This document shows, in pieces, positions 46,383 through 55,270 of a stretch of 64,000 nucleotides of DNA; position 1 is the first letter of the stretch, and every line of letters begins with the position of its first letter. A model generated the notes under the pieces. The model was not told the origin of the DNA, searched no databases, and saw only the letters and a list, made by a program, of their open reading frames with translations. The stretch comes from Paraburkholderia bannensis NBRC 103871. GTDB taxonomy: Bacteria; Pseudomonadota; Gammaproteobacteria; Burkholderiales; Burkholderiaceae. The stretch is taken from assembly GCF_000685015.1 (NCBI RefSeq), contig NZ_BAYA01000001.1:124001-188000 (forward strand), written 5' to 3'. Made by a program: the position numbers and the translations under genes.

Positions 46383-46690
46383 CCGGCCCGCATCGCAGCA
46401 GGCATGATTAAGTCTATGATTTCATGTGACAAATAAAAAAGCACGTGCGTTCGCGACGCGGTACCGCATTTGCTGCCATCATGAGATTTCCGTTCGCGCG
46501 TGTGCACTGACAGGACATCTTCCGGTGATCTGTCACCGCTTTCCTCGCACACCCGGCGGCGTGCCGCACGGCCTGCGCTGATGCACCTGAAATCCAGCGC
46601 GTGGCCGCCTTGCCTCGTCCGGTCAGCCTGACCGCCACGGCACGGCACTTGCTGCGACCCTCGGGCCGCATGAGGAAAGGAGGTCGAGCG
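46383..46690. other. 308-bp region without a gene
   Basis: An AT-rich stretch near 46402-46440 ends in ATAAAAAAGCACG. Apart from the ribosome binding site of the next gene (AAGGAGG at its right end) I see nothing that can be named. Confidence 0.5.
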
Positions 46691-46951
46691 ATGAAAACCT
46701 CGACGCTGTTGACCACCGTGCTGCTGTCGGCCTCGTGCTTCGCCGCACCTGTGCGCACGCAGGATGCCCAGATCGACCGTGCCAGCGCCGCCGCGCCCGA
46801 CGTTCGTTCGCCCATGGCCGACGTACCGGTCGCCCCGCCCGCACCCGACGTGCAGAGCGCAACGGGCGCTCAGCATTGGGAATATCTGAGCCTGCCGAAG
46901 TCGCATCGCCTTGACCGTACGCTAAGTCCGGTTCTTCATCAGCAGACTTGA
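46691..46951 (+). CDS. Small exported protein of unknown function
   Basis: 86 aa. A signal peptide 'MKTSTLLTTVLLSASCFAAP' is followed by an Ala/Pro/Asp-rich mature part that ends 'WEYLSLPKSHRLDRTLSPVL'. No domain is recognised. AAGGAGG lies 7 bases before the ATG, a strong argument that the gene is real. 'SASCFAAP' could give a lipobox reading, but Sec cleavage after FAA is as likely. Confidence 0.65.
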   Translation: MKTSTLLTTVLLSASCFAAPVRTQDAQIDRASAAAPDVRSPMADVPVAPPAPDVQSATGAQHWEYLSLPKSHRLDRTLSPVLHQQT

Positions 46952-47161
46952 GCCAGCGCGCGGCCTGAGCGGCGCGCGCGACTTCGCCCGCGGTGCACCT
47001 GGCGGCGACGCGGAGATGGCTTTGTGTATCCTGTTTGCGCGACGCCAACGGCCCTTGAACCTGCAGGGCTGCCCGACTATCGGCCTGGACTGGTTTGCGC
47101 TGGTTTAAACCGGTTTGGCCGATTTCACTTTCGCGCCCCTGCCGCGCCGAGGATTTCGCGC

Positions 47162-47392
47162 ATGTCCGCTTCATCCATCCCTGAAGAACCCATCGATCTC
47201 CAGTTCAGCGACGTGTTGCGCGAAGTGCGTTGGCCCGCCAACAAGGACGATCTTGTCGAGGCCGCGCGCAATGCGGGCGCGAGCAACGAGGTGCTGGCGA
47301 TCCTCGACGGCATGCCCGAGCAGGACTATGGCGACGTGGCGTCGGTCACGCGCCTGATCGGCAGCAATTACGGCCCCGGCCTCGGTATCTGA
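47162..47392 (+). CDS. DUF2795 family protein
   Basis: 76 aa, a small soluble protein. 'DVLREVRWPANKDDLVEAAR' and 'AGASNEVLAILDGMPEQDYG' are the DUF2795 pattern; function unknown. The start has no clear Shine-Dalgarno. The palindrome AAACCGGTTT lies about 45 bp before it. It is convergent with the TetR gene 26 bp away. Confidence 0.8.
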   Translation: MSASSIPEEPIDLQFSDVLREVRWPANKDDLVEAARNAGASNEVLAILDGMPEQDYGDVASVTRLIGSNYGPGLGI

Positions 47393-47418
47393 AGGCGGCC
47401 GGATCCAGCGTGCGCCGC

Positions 47419-48051
47419 TCAGGCGTCGCGCCCGTACACCACGCGCGCGAAGAAGCGGCCCAGCACGGCCTCCACCACCGGCGGCGTCACGTGCTGAGGA
47501 TCGGCCGTGGCCAGGAACTGCACGCCGTCGCACAAGCCCATCAAGCCCAGCGCCATCAGGTCAGGCGCGATCGGCAGCGGCGTGCCCACGCGCGCCGAGA
47601 ATTCCTCGATATAGGCGGCCAGGCGCTCACGCTTTTCCTTCATGAAGGCGTTAAAGCGCGTGCGGAACCGCGCGTCGCGCGCCGCGAGCAGCTTGGCTTC
47701 CACCCACAGCAGGAACATCTTGTTGTCCTGCGGCAGCCGGCTGTAGAACGCAAGCACGCGCGCTTCCATGACCTCGCGCGAGGCATTGGCCTCGAAGATC
47801 GCGCGCAGGTCGACTTCCATTGCCTCGTGATCGCGCCGCAGCAGCTCGACCATCAGCTCGGCCTTGCTGTCGAAATTCGAATAGAACGCGCCGCGCGTGT
47901 AGCCCGCCTCGTGTGCGATGTCCTCGACACTCGCGCTAACGAACCCCTTGGCCATGAACAACGCCTGCGCGGCGTCGAGCAGGCGCTCGCGCGTCTGGTC
48001 GCGGCTTTGCTCGCGGGTGAGTCGTGGGCGCGGAGTGGCTGGGCGCGTCAT
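47419..48051 (-). CDS. TetR family regulator of the RND efflux operon
   Basis: 210 aa. Helix-turn-helix at about residues 13-60 ('LDAAQALFMAKGFVSASVED', 'YTRGAFYSNFDSKAELMVEL'), then a helical ligand domain. The start at 48051 gives the family's normal length; upstream in-frame starts (48114 ATG and 48141 GTG) add Pro/Arg-rich residues without homology. No clear Shine-Dalgarno lies before any of them. It is divergent from the efflux operon with a palindromic site between, and is the likely repressor. Confidence 0.9.
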   Translation of the reverse strand: MTRPATPRPRLTREQSRDQTRERLLDAAQALFMAKGFVSASVEDIAHEAGYTRGAFYSNFDSKAELMVELLRRDHEAMEVDLRAIFEANASREVMEARVLAFYSRLPQDNKMFLLWVEAKLLAARDARFRTRFNAFMKEKRERLAAYIEEFSARVGTPLPIAPDLMALGLMGLCDGVQFLATADPQHVTPPVVEAVLGRFFARVVYGRDA

Positions 48052-48164
48052 GGCGTGGGGGGTACCGAACTGTCTGGTGAGTGGATTGCGCCAGCGGGGC
48101 GATGCTTGCGGCATGGCCCGATGGTAGCGCGAGTCTATCACTGAATCTTTCTTCGGATTCGTTT

Positions 48165-48194
48165 CTGTATTCAGATACAGCGCTGTATTAGAAT
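48165..48194. promoter_or_regulatory. TetR operator region of the efflux operon
   Basis: ATACAGCGCTGTAT (48175-48188) is a perfect 14-bp palindrome. A further CTGTAT at 48165-48170 makes three alternating half-sites, and ATTC/GAAT flank the central palindrome symmetrically. It lies between the divergent TetR and efflux genes. Confidence 0.75.
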
Positions 48195-48241
48195 GTCAGA
48201 AATCATCTGAGACCGATCGGTGTGCAACGGAGGAGACATCC

Positions 48242-49576
48242 ATGCGCCCCGCGTTGCGCGCGTTGTTCTTGCGCGCACGGACGGGCTCAGCGGCGGCGCG
48301 ACAGGCCCGGCGCGAGCGACCAGCGCGCACGGGTTCGGCGCGCGTGCGTTCCAGGCATGTCGAGGTCCATGTGAATCGTCGCGGTCGTGGCGCATCGAGC
48401 AGGATGCGCAGTCAGTGCAAGTCCCAGGCTATCGTCGTCAATGCGCCCAGGAAAGCGGGTGCATCGAGCTTACAGCGTTTCATGAGCGCCTTCGCTTTGT
48501 GCGCCCTCGCCGGCCTTGGCGCCTGCGGCAAGCACGAGGAAACGGCGCCGGGCCCGCGCCCGGTCGTGTCGATGACCGTGCATCCCGATCAAGGCGCACC
48601 GGCCACCACCTGGCCGGGCGGCGTGCAGGCGCGCAATAGCACGCCGCTGTCGTTCCGCGTGAACGGCAAGATCATCGAGCGCGTTGTGCGGCTGGGCGAT
48701 GCGGTCAAGCCAGGCCAGGTGCTCGCCCGCCTCGATCCCGCCGATTACGACAAGAACGCTGCAAGCGCCCAGGCGCAGTACGACGCCGCGCAGCATCGCT
48801 ACGTGTTCGCCAAACAGCAGCTTGACCGCGATACGGCCCAGTCGCAGGCCAACCTGATCGCGCGCGCCCAGTTCGAGCAGACTCAGGACGCCTACGCATC
48901 GGCGCTCGCGCAGCGCGACCAGGCGAAGCAGCAGCTCGCGCTTTCGCAGGATCAGCGCCGCTATACGCAGCTCGTCGCCGACCACGCGGGCGTCATCACC
49001 GCCGAAAACGCCGACACCGGCCAGAACGTGCAGGCCGGCCAAGCGGTCTACCAGCTCGCCTGGAGCGGCGACGTCGACGTGGTGAGCGACCTGCCCGAAA
49101 ACGCCATTGCCGGGCTGCATACCGGCGACATCGCCCAGGTAACGCTGCCCGCGCTGCCGGGACGTCACTACACGGCGAAGGTGCGCGAGCTGGCCGCCGC
49201 GGCCGATCCGCAAAGCCGCACATGGCGCGTCAAACTCACGCTCGAACATCCGGACGCCGATGTGCGGCTCGGCATGACGGCCAACATCGCGCTTTCGTCA
49301 AGCACGGCAAAGACCGCTGCCGCTAGCGCTTTCACGATACCCGCCACCGCCCTCTTCCACGACGGCAACGCGCCTGCGCTCTGGATCGTCCAGGGCTCGG
49401 ACAACGTGCTGCAGCTGCGCCGCGTGAGCGTGTCGCGCTACGACGCGCGCACCATCACCGTGACGGACGGCCTCAAGGACGGCGATCGCATCGTGCTGCA
49501 AGGCGTGCATACGGTCAGCGTGGGCGAGAAAGTCAAGCCCATCGCGCCGCTGCATCCGGAGGACTTCGCGTCATGA
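48242..49576 (+). CDS. RND efflux periplasmic adaptor (membrane fusion protein), lipoprotein
   Basis: 444 aa from the ATG that has GGAGGA 8 bases upstream. The recognisable adaptor begins near residue 81: 'MSAFALCALAGLGACGKHEE' with a lipobox ending at Cys95, then the lipoyl-like half 'FRVNGKIIERVVRLGDAVKP', a coiled-coil hairpin rich in Gln and Ala, and 'VTLPALPGRHYTAKVREL'. The first 80 residues are Arg-rich and have mixed codon use (including TTA just before Met81), so the true start may be 48404 or 48482. It links the pump to the outer-membrane channel in the periplasm. It overlaps the pump gene by 4 bases. Confidence 0.9.
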   Translation: MRPALRALFLRARTGSAAARQARRERPARTGSARVRSRHVEVHVNRRGRGASSRMRSQCKSQAIVVNAPRKAGASSLQRFMSAFALCALAGLGACGKHEETAPGPRPVVSMTVHPDQGAPATTWPGGVQARNSTPLSFRVNGKIIERVVRLGDAVKPGQVLARLDPADYDKNAASAQAQYDAAQHRYVFAKQQLDRDTAQSQANLIARAQFEQTQDAYASALAQRDQAKQQLALSQDQRRYTQLVADHAGVITAENADTGQNVQAGQAVYQLAWSGDVDVVSDLPENAIAGLHTGDIAQVTLPALPGRHYTAKVRELAAAADPQSRTWRVKLTLEHPDADVRLGMTANIALSSSTAKTAAASAFTIPATALFHDGNAPALWIVQGSDNVLQLRRVSVSRYDARTITVTDGLKDGDRIVLQGVHTVSVGEKVKPIAPLHPEDFAS

Positions 49577-52500
49577 GCGAACGCGAAGACCCGCAGCAGG
49601 CGGAACCCACGCAACCCGATCTCGGCCCCGGTCACGACCATGACGAAGGCCGCTTCAACCTGTCCGCCTGGGCGCTGCGCCATCGCGCGCTGGTGACCTT
49701 CCTGATCGCGCTGGCGACGATCTTCGGCGCCCTGTCGTACACACGCCTTTCGCAGTCCGAAGATCCCCCCTTCACGTTCCGCGTGATGGTGATCCAGACC
49801 TTCTGGCCGGGCGCGAGCGCGCGCCAGGTCGAGGACGAAGTCACGACCCGCATCGGCCGCAAGCTCCAGGAAACGCCTTACATCGACTTTCTGCGCAGCT
49901 ATTCGCGTCCCGGCGAGTCGCTGGTGTTCTTCACGATGAAGGATTCCGCGCCGGTGTCCGAGGTGCGCGAGACCTGGTACCAGGTGCGCAAGAAAGTGGG
50001 CGATATCGCGCCGATGCTGCCGCAAGGCGTGCAAGGCCCGTTCTTCAACGACGAGTTCGGCGATGTCTACACCAACATCTATACGCTCGAAGGCGATGGT
50101 TTTTCGCCCGCCCAGCTGCACGATTACGCCGACAACCTGCGCGAAGAACTGCTGCGCGTGAAGGACGTCGGCAAGGTCGATTACTTCGGCGACCCGAACC
50201 AGCGCGTCTATATCGAGATCGCCAACGCGCAGCTCACGCGGCTGGGCATCTCGCCCACGCAGATCGGCCAGGCGATCGGCGCGCAGAACAGCGTGGCGGC
50301 CTCGGGCACGCTCACCACGGCCGACGATCGCGTGTTCGTGCGCCCGAGCGGCCAGTTCACCGATCTCAAGGCGCTCGCGGATACGCTCATCAACGTGAAC
50401 GGCCGCAGCTTCCGGCTTGGCGACATCGCGACGATCCGGCGCGGCTACGACGAGCCGCTTGCCACGCAGATGCGTTTCCAGGGCAAGGCGGTGCTCGGCA
50501 TCGGCATCACCATGCAGCCGGGCGGCGACGTGATCCGTCTGGGCAACGCGCTCGATGCACGCGTCGAGCAGCTGCGGCGCGAACTGCCCGCGGGCCTGAA
50601 GCTCGTGGAAGTGTCGAGCATGCCCGACGCCGTGTCGCACTCAGTGGACGATTTCGTCGAAGCGGTGGCCGAAGCGGTCGGCATCGTGCTGGTCGTGAGC
50701 CTCGTGTCGCTGGGCGTGCGCACGGGCATGGTGGTCGTCATCACGATTCCGATTGTGCTGGCCGTGACCTCGCTCGTGATGTACCTGTTCGACATCGGCC
50801 TGCACAAGGTCTCGCTCGGCACGCTCGTGCTGGCGCTTGGCCTGCTGGTGGACGACGCGATCATCTCCGTCGAGATGATGGCCGTGAAGCTCGCGCAGGG
50901 CTGGAACCGCACGCGCGCTGCCGCCTACGCCTATACGAGCACGGCATTCCCGATGCTCACCGGCACGCTCGTCACGGTATCCGGCTTCCTGCCGATCGTG
51001 CTCGCGAAATCGAGCACGGGCGAATACACGCGCTCGATCTTCCAGGTGTCGGCGATTGCGCTGATCGCGTCGTGGTTCGCGGCGGTCGTGCTGATTCCGC
51101 TGCTCGGCTACCGGCTGCTGCCCGAACGCAAGCCCGACCCCAATGCAGCCCACGGCGCGCATCACGAAGAGGACATCTACGACACGCGCTTCTACCATCG
51201 CCTGCGCGGCTGGGTCGGCTGGTGCATCGAGCGGCACATTGTCGTGCTTGCGCTCACCATCGTGCTGTTCGTCGTGGCGCTTGGCGGCTTTACGCTGATT
51301 CCGCAGCAGTTCTTCCCGAGCTCCGACCGCCCCGAATTGCTGGTGGACGTGCGCCTGCCCGAAGGCGCGTCGTTCGACGCCACGCTGCGGCAGACGAAGC
51401 GCCTTGAAGAAGCGCTCAAGGGCCGCCCGGAGATCGACCATTCGATCGATTTCGTCGGCACAGGCGCGCCGCGTTTCTATCTGCCGCTCGACCAGCAGTT
51501 GCAGCAGCCGAACTTCGCGCAGTTCGTCATCACGGCGAAGTCGGTCGAGGATCGCGAGAAGCTCGCCGACTGGCTCGAAACGAAGTTGCGCAACGACTTC
51601 CCCGCGATCCGCACGCGTCTTTCGCGGCTCGAAAACGGGCCGCCCGTCGGCTATCCCGTGCAGTTCCGCGTGAGCGGCGACGATATCGCCACCGTGCGCG
51701 GCATTGCCGAGCGCGTGGCGAAGCAGATGCGCGCCGACCCGCGCACCGAAAACGTCAGCTTCGACTGGGACGAGCCCGCCGAACGCTCGCTGCATTTCGC
51801 GATCGACCAGCAGAAGGCGCGCGCGCTCAATATCTCGTCGCAGGACGTCGCCAATTTCCTGCAAATGACCTACTCCGGCTACACGGTCACGCAGTACCGC
51901 GAGCGCGACAAGCTCATCAGCGTCGACCTGCGCGCGCCCGCCAACGAGCGCGTCGATCCCGCCCGCATGCTCGCGCTGGCCATGCCGACGTCCAATGGCC
52001 CGGTGCCGCTCGGCGCCATCGGTCACCTCGAAAACACGCTCGAATACGGCGTGATCTGGTCGCGCGACCGGCAACCGACCATCACCGTGCAGTCCGATGT
52101 GCGGCGCGGCGCGCAAGGCATCGACGTGACGCACGCGCTGCAAAAATCGTTGGCCTCGATGCAAGGCACGCTGCCAACCGGCTATCGCATCGCGGTGGGC
52201 GGCTCCGTCGAGGAAAGCGCCAAGGGCCAGGCGTCGATCTTCGTGCAGTTGCCCGTGCTCATGATCGCCGTGCTGACGCTGCTGATGATCCAGTTGCAAA
52301 GCCTCTCGCGCGTGATGATGGTCGTGCTGACCGCGCCGCTCGGCTTGATCGGCGTGGCCGTGGCACTGTTGCTGTTTCACGAGCCGTTCGGCTTCGTGGC
52401 GATGCTCGGCGTGATTGCGATGTTCGGCATCATCATGCGCAATTCGGTGATCCTCGTCGATCAGATCGAAAGCGATATTCGCGCGGGGCACAAGCGTTTC

Positions 52501-52746
52501 GACGCCATCGTCGGCGCGACCGTGCGGCGTTTCCGGCCCATCATGCTGACGGCCGCCGCCGCCGTGCTCGCGCTGATTCCGCTGGTGCGCTCGAACTTTT
52601 TCGGGCCGATGGCGACCGCGCTGATGGGCGGCATCACGAGCGCGACCGTGCTCACGCTGTTCTTCCTGCCCGCGCTCTATGCGGCCGCGTTCCGCGTGCG
52701 CAGCAGCGAAAGCGACGCGCGCCCCGATGCAGGGAGCGCATCATGA
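49573..52746 (+). CDS. RND efflux pump, inner-membrane permease
   Basis: 1057 aa, the usual size for a tripartite RND pump. The first helix follows 'FNLSAWALRHRALVTFLIAL', and the two periplasmic halves are separated by 'DTRFYHRLRGWVGWCIERHI'. The proton relay Asp is in 'LGLLVDDAIISVEMM'; the matching segment in the second half is 'IAMFGIIMRNSVILVDQIES'. It would export hydrophobic toxic compounds using the proton gradient. ATGA overlaps tie it to the adaptor and channel genes. Proteins of this subtype ('SQSEDPPFTFRVMVIQTFWP') differ from AcrB, so the substrate is open. Confidence 0.96.
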   Translation: MSEREDPQQAEPTQPDLGPGHDHDEGRFNLSAWALRHRALVTFLIALATIFGALSYTRLSQSEDPPFTFRVMVIQTFWPGASARQVEDEVTTRIGRKLQETPYIDFLRSYSRPGESLVFFTMKDSAPVSEVRETWYQVRKKVGDIAPMLPQGVQGPFFNDEFGDVYTNIYTLEGDGFSPAQLHDYADNLREELLRVKDVGKVDYFGDPNQRVYIEIANAQLTRLGISPTQIGQAIGAQNSVAASGTLTTADDRVFVRPSGQFTDLKALADTLINVNGRSFRLGDIATIRRGYDEPLATQMRFQGKAVLGIGITMQPGGDVIRLGNALDARVEQLRRELPAGLKLVEVSSMPDAVSHSVDDFVEAVAEAVGIVLVVSLVSLGVRTGMVVVITIPIVLAVTSLVMYLFDIGLHKVSLGTLVLALGLLVDDAIISVEMMAVKLAQGWNRTRAAAYAYTSTAFPMLTGTLVTVSGFLPIVLAKSSTGEYTRSIFQVSAIALIASWFAAVVLIPLLGYRLLPERKPDPNAAHGAHHEEDIYDTRFYHRLRGWVGWCIERHIVVLALTIVLFVVALGGFTLIPQQFFPSSDRPELLVDVRLPEGASFDATLRQTKRLEEALKGRPEIDHSIDFVGTGAPRFYLPLDQQLQQPNFAQFVITAKSVEDREKLADWLETKLRNDFPAIRTRLSRLENGPPVGYPVQFRVSGDDIATVRGIAERVAKQMRADPRTENVSFDWDEPAERSLHFAIDQQKARALNISSQDVANFLQMTYSGYTVTQYRERDKLISVDLRAPANERVDPARMLALAMPTSNGPVPLGAIGHLENTLEYGVIWSRDRQPTITVQSDVRRGAQGIDVTHALQKSLASMQGTLPTGYRIAVGGSVEESAKGQASIFVQLPVLMIAVLTLLMIQLQSLSRVMMVVLTAPLGLIGVAVALLLFHEPFGFVAMLGVIAMFGIIMRNSVILVDQIESDIRAGHKRFDAIVGATVRRFRPIMLTAAAAVLALIPLVRSNFFGPMATALMGGITSATVLTLFFLPALYAAAFRVRSSESDARPDAGSAS

Positions 52747-54254
52747 ACCGAGTCGCGCCGATGAAAACTTTTGCCCCAGGACGTTCGCGCTTCCGGTTGA
52801 GCGTCGCTGCATGTGCAGTGCTACTGGCGAGCGGCTGCGCCTTCGGCCCCGATGGCACCGCGCCCGTCATGCCTGACCCCGCGCATTACGGTGCGCAGGC
52901 GCAGCCGACGCAGACAGTCGCCGCGCAAGGCGTGGCGCAGCAATTCGTGGTGGGCGCGCAACCGGTGCCGCAATGGTGGACGCAGTTCGATTCGCCTGCG
53001 CTCGATGCGCTCGTCGAGGAAGGGCTTGCCAACAACCCGAATCTCGCCTCCGCCGATCACAGCCTGCAAGGCGCGCGCGAGCAGTTGCGCGGCCAGATCG
53101 GCAGCTCGCTGTTGCCGACCGTCGATGCGATCGGCACCGCGCAGCGTCAACGCGCGCCCGGCATCCCGCAACTGGGCATCGACAAGCTCGAATACAACCT
53201 GTTTGCGGGCCTCGTCGAGGTGCGTTACTCGTTCGACATTTTTGGCGCGACGCGGCTGAACAATGCGGCGCTTGCTTCGCGCGTGAACTTGCAGGCGTTC
53301 CAGTTCGAGGCGGCGCGGCGCGCACTGGCGGCCAATATCGTCGCGAGCGCGCTGGGCATCGCCACGCTGCATGCGCAGATCGACACGACGCAGCGCCTCA
53401 TCGCCATCGCCAATGCGCAGGCGGACGATCTGCAAAAGCGCTATGCGCTTGGCGCGGTCTCGCGTACTGACGTGCTCAACGCGCAGCAGAGCGCGGCGGC
53501 GCTCGCGAGCAATCTGCCAGGGCTGGAACAGCAGGCGGCGGCGATGCGGCACGCGCTGGCCGTCCTGCTTGGCCGCACGCCTGACCAGGCGCCGCCCGAT
53601 ATGGATCTCGCGAGTTTCCATTTGCCCGAACAGGTGCCCGTCGTGGTGCCGTCGGATTTGCTGAAGACGCGCCCCGATATCGAGGCCGCAGGCGCAGCGC
53701 TGATCGCCGCCTCCGCCGAAGTGGGCGCGGCCACCGCGCAGATGTACCCGAGCATCACGCTGTCGGCGGGGCTCGGCCAGGGTGGCTTTAGCTGGCCGGT
53801 GGCGACGTCGGGCGTGGGCGCGCTGTGGGCCATCGGCGCGTCGCTCACGCAGCCGATCTTCCACGGCGGCGCCCTGCTCGCGCAGCGGCGCGCGGCCTTG
53901 CAGTCGTATGAAGCGGCCAACGCTTCGTACAAGCAGACGGTGCTCGCGGCGTTCCAGGACGTCGCTGACCGGCTTGCGGCGCTGGAACACGATGCGCAGG
54001 CGCTCGATGCAGCCGGAACGTCGGCGCAGACCGCGCAAGGCGTCTACGACGATACCAACGCGCGCTACAAGCTGGGCGCGGTGCCCTACTACGCGGTGCG
54101 TCAAAGCGAACAGCAATGGCGCAACGCGAGCCTCGATGCGATCCGCTATCGCGGTACGCGCTTGTCGGATACGGCGGCGCTGTTCCAGGCAATGGGCAAT
54201 CCGTCGCCTGACAGCAAGACTAGCGCCGCCGGCGCGCACCATTCGACGCCCTGA
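52743..54254 (+). CDS. RND efflux outer-membrane channel (NodT family lipoprotein)
   Basis: 503 aa. Lipobox 'VLLASGC' gives the lipidated Cys at residue 32. The TolC-like repeat follows: 'PQWWTQFDSPALDALVEEGL', 'VRYSFDIFGATR', 'TRPDIEAAGAALIAASAEVG'-type helix 'LLKTRPDIEAAGAAL' and 'QPIFHGGALLAQRRAALQSY'. It completes the tripartite pump as the outer-membrane exit duct. It overlaps the pump gene by 4 bases. Met7 is a possible alternative start. Confidence 0.95.
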   Translation: MNRVAPMKTFAPGRSRFRLSVAACAVLLASGCAFGPDGTAPVMPDPAHYGAQAQPTQTVAAQGVAQQFVVGAQPVPQWWTQFDSPALDALVEEGLANNPNLASADHSLQGAREQLRGQIGSSLLPTVDAIGTAQRQRAPGIPQLGIDKLEYNLFAGLVEVRYSFDIFGATRLNNAALASRVNLQAFQFEAARRALAANIVASALGIATLHAQIDTTQRLIAIANAQADDLQKRYALGAVSRTDVLNAQQSAAALASNLPGLEQQAAAMRHALAVLLGRTPDQAPPDMDLASFHLPEQVPVVVPSDLLKTRPDIEAAGAALIAASAEVGAATAQMYPSITLSAGLGQGGFSWPVATSGVGALWAIGASLTQPIFHGGALLAQRRAALQSYEAANASYKQTVLAAFQDVADRLAALEHDAQALDAAGTSAQTAQGVYDDTNARYKLGAVPYYAVRQSEQQWRNASLDAIRYRGTRLSDTAALFQAMGNPSPDSKTSAAGAHHSTP

Positions 54255-54538
54255 ACACGCGTCGCCGTGCACACGCAATGTGTGCACGGGCGTTCGCGGC
54301 GCGGCCATCACCTGGCTGCACCGCCCCTGATATTCACGCTCTCAATTCCCGTTATTTCGCGCTGATTTCACATTTTTCTGACGGGAAAATCTCAGACTTA
54401 AATTTAAGAGTTTACTGATACACTCGACCGCAAATCGAGGGTAAGGCAATCCAATTAATTCGGATTCCTTTATATAACTCGATCGTTTTTCGCAGAGAAA
54501 ATGCACTGACACCCTCAGCCATCCAGACCTCGACGATC

Positions 54539-54961
54539 ATGTCACTCGTATCCCATCGCGGCCTTTGCGCCGCACTGCTGATCACGGCGAGTGCCGCGGC
54601 ACATGCGGGCTTCGACTGCTCCGGTTCGCACGGCGGCTTCCGCCTGCAGACGTCCGACAGTTGGGTCGGCACGGACAAGCTGGAGCACTTCGGTGTGTCC
54701 GCACCGTTCGGCGCGCTGGGCGCCTGGCTGATGCGCGACACCGCGCATCCGGCCATCTACGGCGCGCTGCTCGGCACCGTGCCGGGTGTCGTCAAGGAGA
54801 CCATCGACGGCACCTGCCGCACCGATGGTTTCTCGTACAAGGATCTGTTCGCCGACGCGCTGGGCGCGTTCACCGGTGCGTGGCTCACGCACTGGGCGCT
54901 CACCTGGTCGGGCAGCGCGCACGGCAAAGCCGTCGGCGTGCGATACGACGATACTTTCTGA
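54539..54961 (+). CDS. YfiM-like exported protein
   Basis: 140 aa. A signal peptide ('MSLVSHRGLCAALLITASAA') precedes 'SWVGTDKLEHFGVSAPFGAL', the DK-x-x-H-F motif seen in YfiM/DUF2279 type proteins, and 'KDLFADALGAFTGAWLTHWA', a hydrophobic helix. Probably envelope-associated; function unknown. The preceding 200 bp are clearly AT-rich, unlike the rest of the window, and no convincing Shine-Dalgarno is seen. Confidence 0.72.
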   Translation: MSLVSHRGLCAALLITASAAAHAGFDCSGSHGGFRLQTSDSWVGTDKLEHFGVSAPFGALGAWLMRDTAHPAIYGALLGTVPGVVKETIDGTCRTDGFSYKDLFADALGAFTGAWLTHWALTWSGSAHGKAVGVRYDDTF

Positions 54962-55034
54962 TGCGAACTGCCTCGTCATCGCTTCGCGCGGACAAGCGCT
55001 TGCGGATCAGGCAGTTAGCTTCGCTCTCCAAAGG

Positions 55035-55128
55035 TTATTCACAGGGCTGCCAACAAAAACTGTTGATAAATACGGCGCGGGCACATTGCTCCGTTGTCCA
55101 CAGTTTTTGTTGAAGGGCCTGTGGAAAA
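55035..55128. other. Cluster of DnaA-box-like 9-mers with a 12-bp inverted repeat
   Basis: TTATTCACA (55035-55043) fits TTATNCACA exactly. TTGTCCACA (55094-55102) and, on the minus strand, TTTTCCACA (55120-55128) each differ at one base. CAACAAAAACTG (55051-55062) is the exact reverse complement of CAGTTTTTGTTG (55101-55112), and TGTTGATAAAT lies at 55061-55071. Whether DnaA binds is not shown. Confidence 0.5.
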
Positions 55129-55176
55129 GCCCTGGGCAACTTGACCAAGTGCTTGTCGCAAAAGGAAATCGGCGCT

Positions 55177-55217
55177 GCAAAACAAAACACGGCACACCGT
55201 TGCCGGTGCGCCGTGTT
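55177..55217 (-). terminator. Terminator of mrcA
   Basis: AACACGGCACACCG (55186-55199) pairs with CGGTGCGCCGTGTT (55204-55217) with one mismatch. The minus strand continues TTTGTTTTGC. Confidence 0.85.
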
Positions 55218-55270
55218 CAGGTTTGGGTTTACCGCAATCGCTCAGGCTGTTACGCCGCCTGGGCGATCCA

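Larger units (their letters stand above)
54962..55270. other. 309-bp region with DnaA-box-like cluster and mrcA terminator
   Basis: No gene is seen. It contains the DnaA-box-like sites at 55035-55128 and the terminator at 55177-55217. Frames that cross it have no coding character. Confidence 0.7.
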
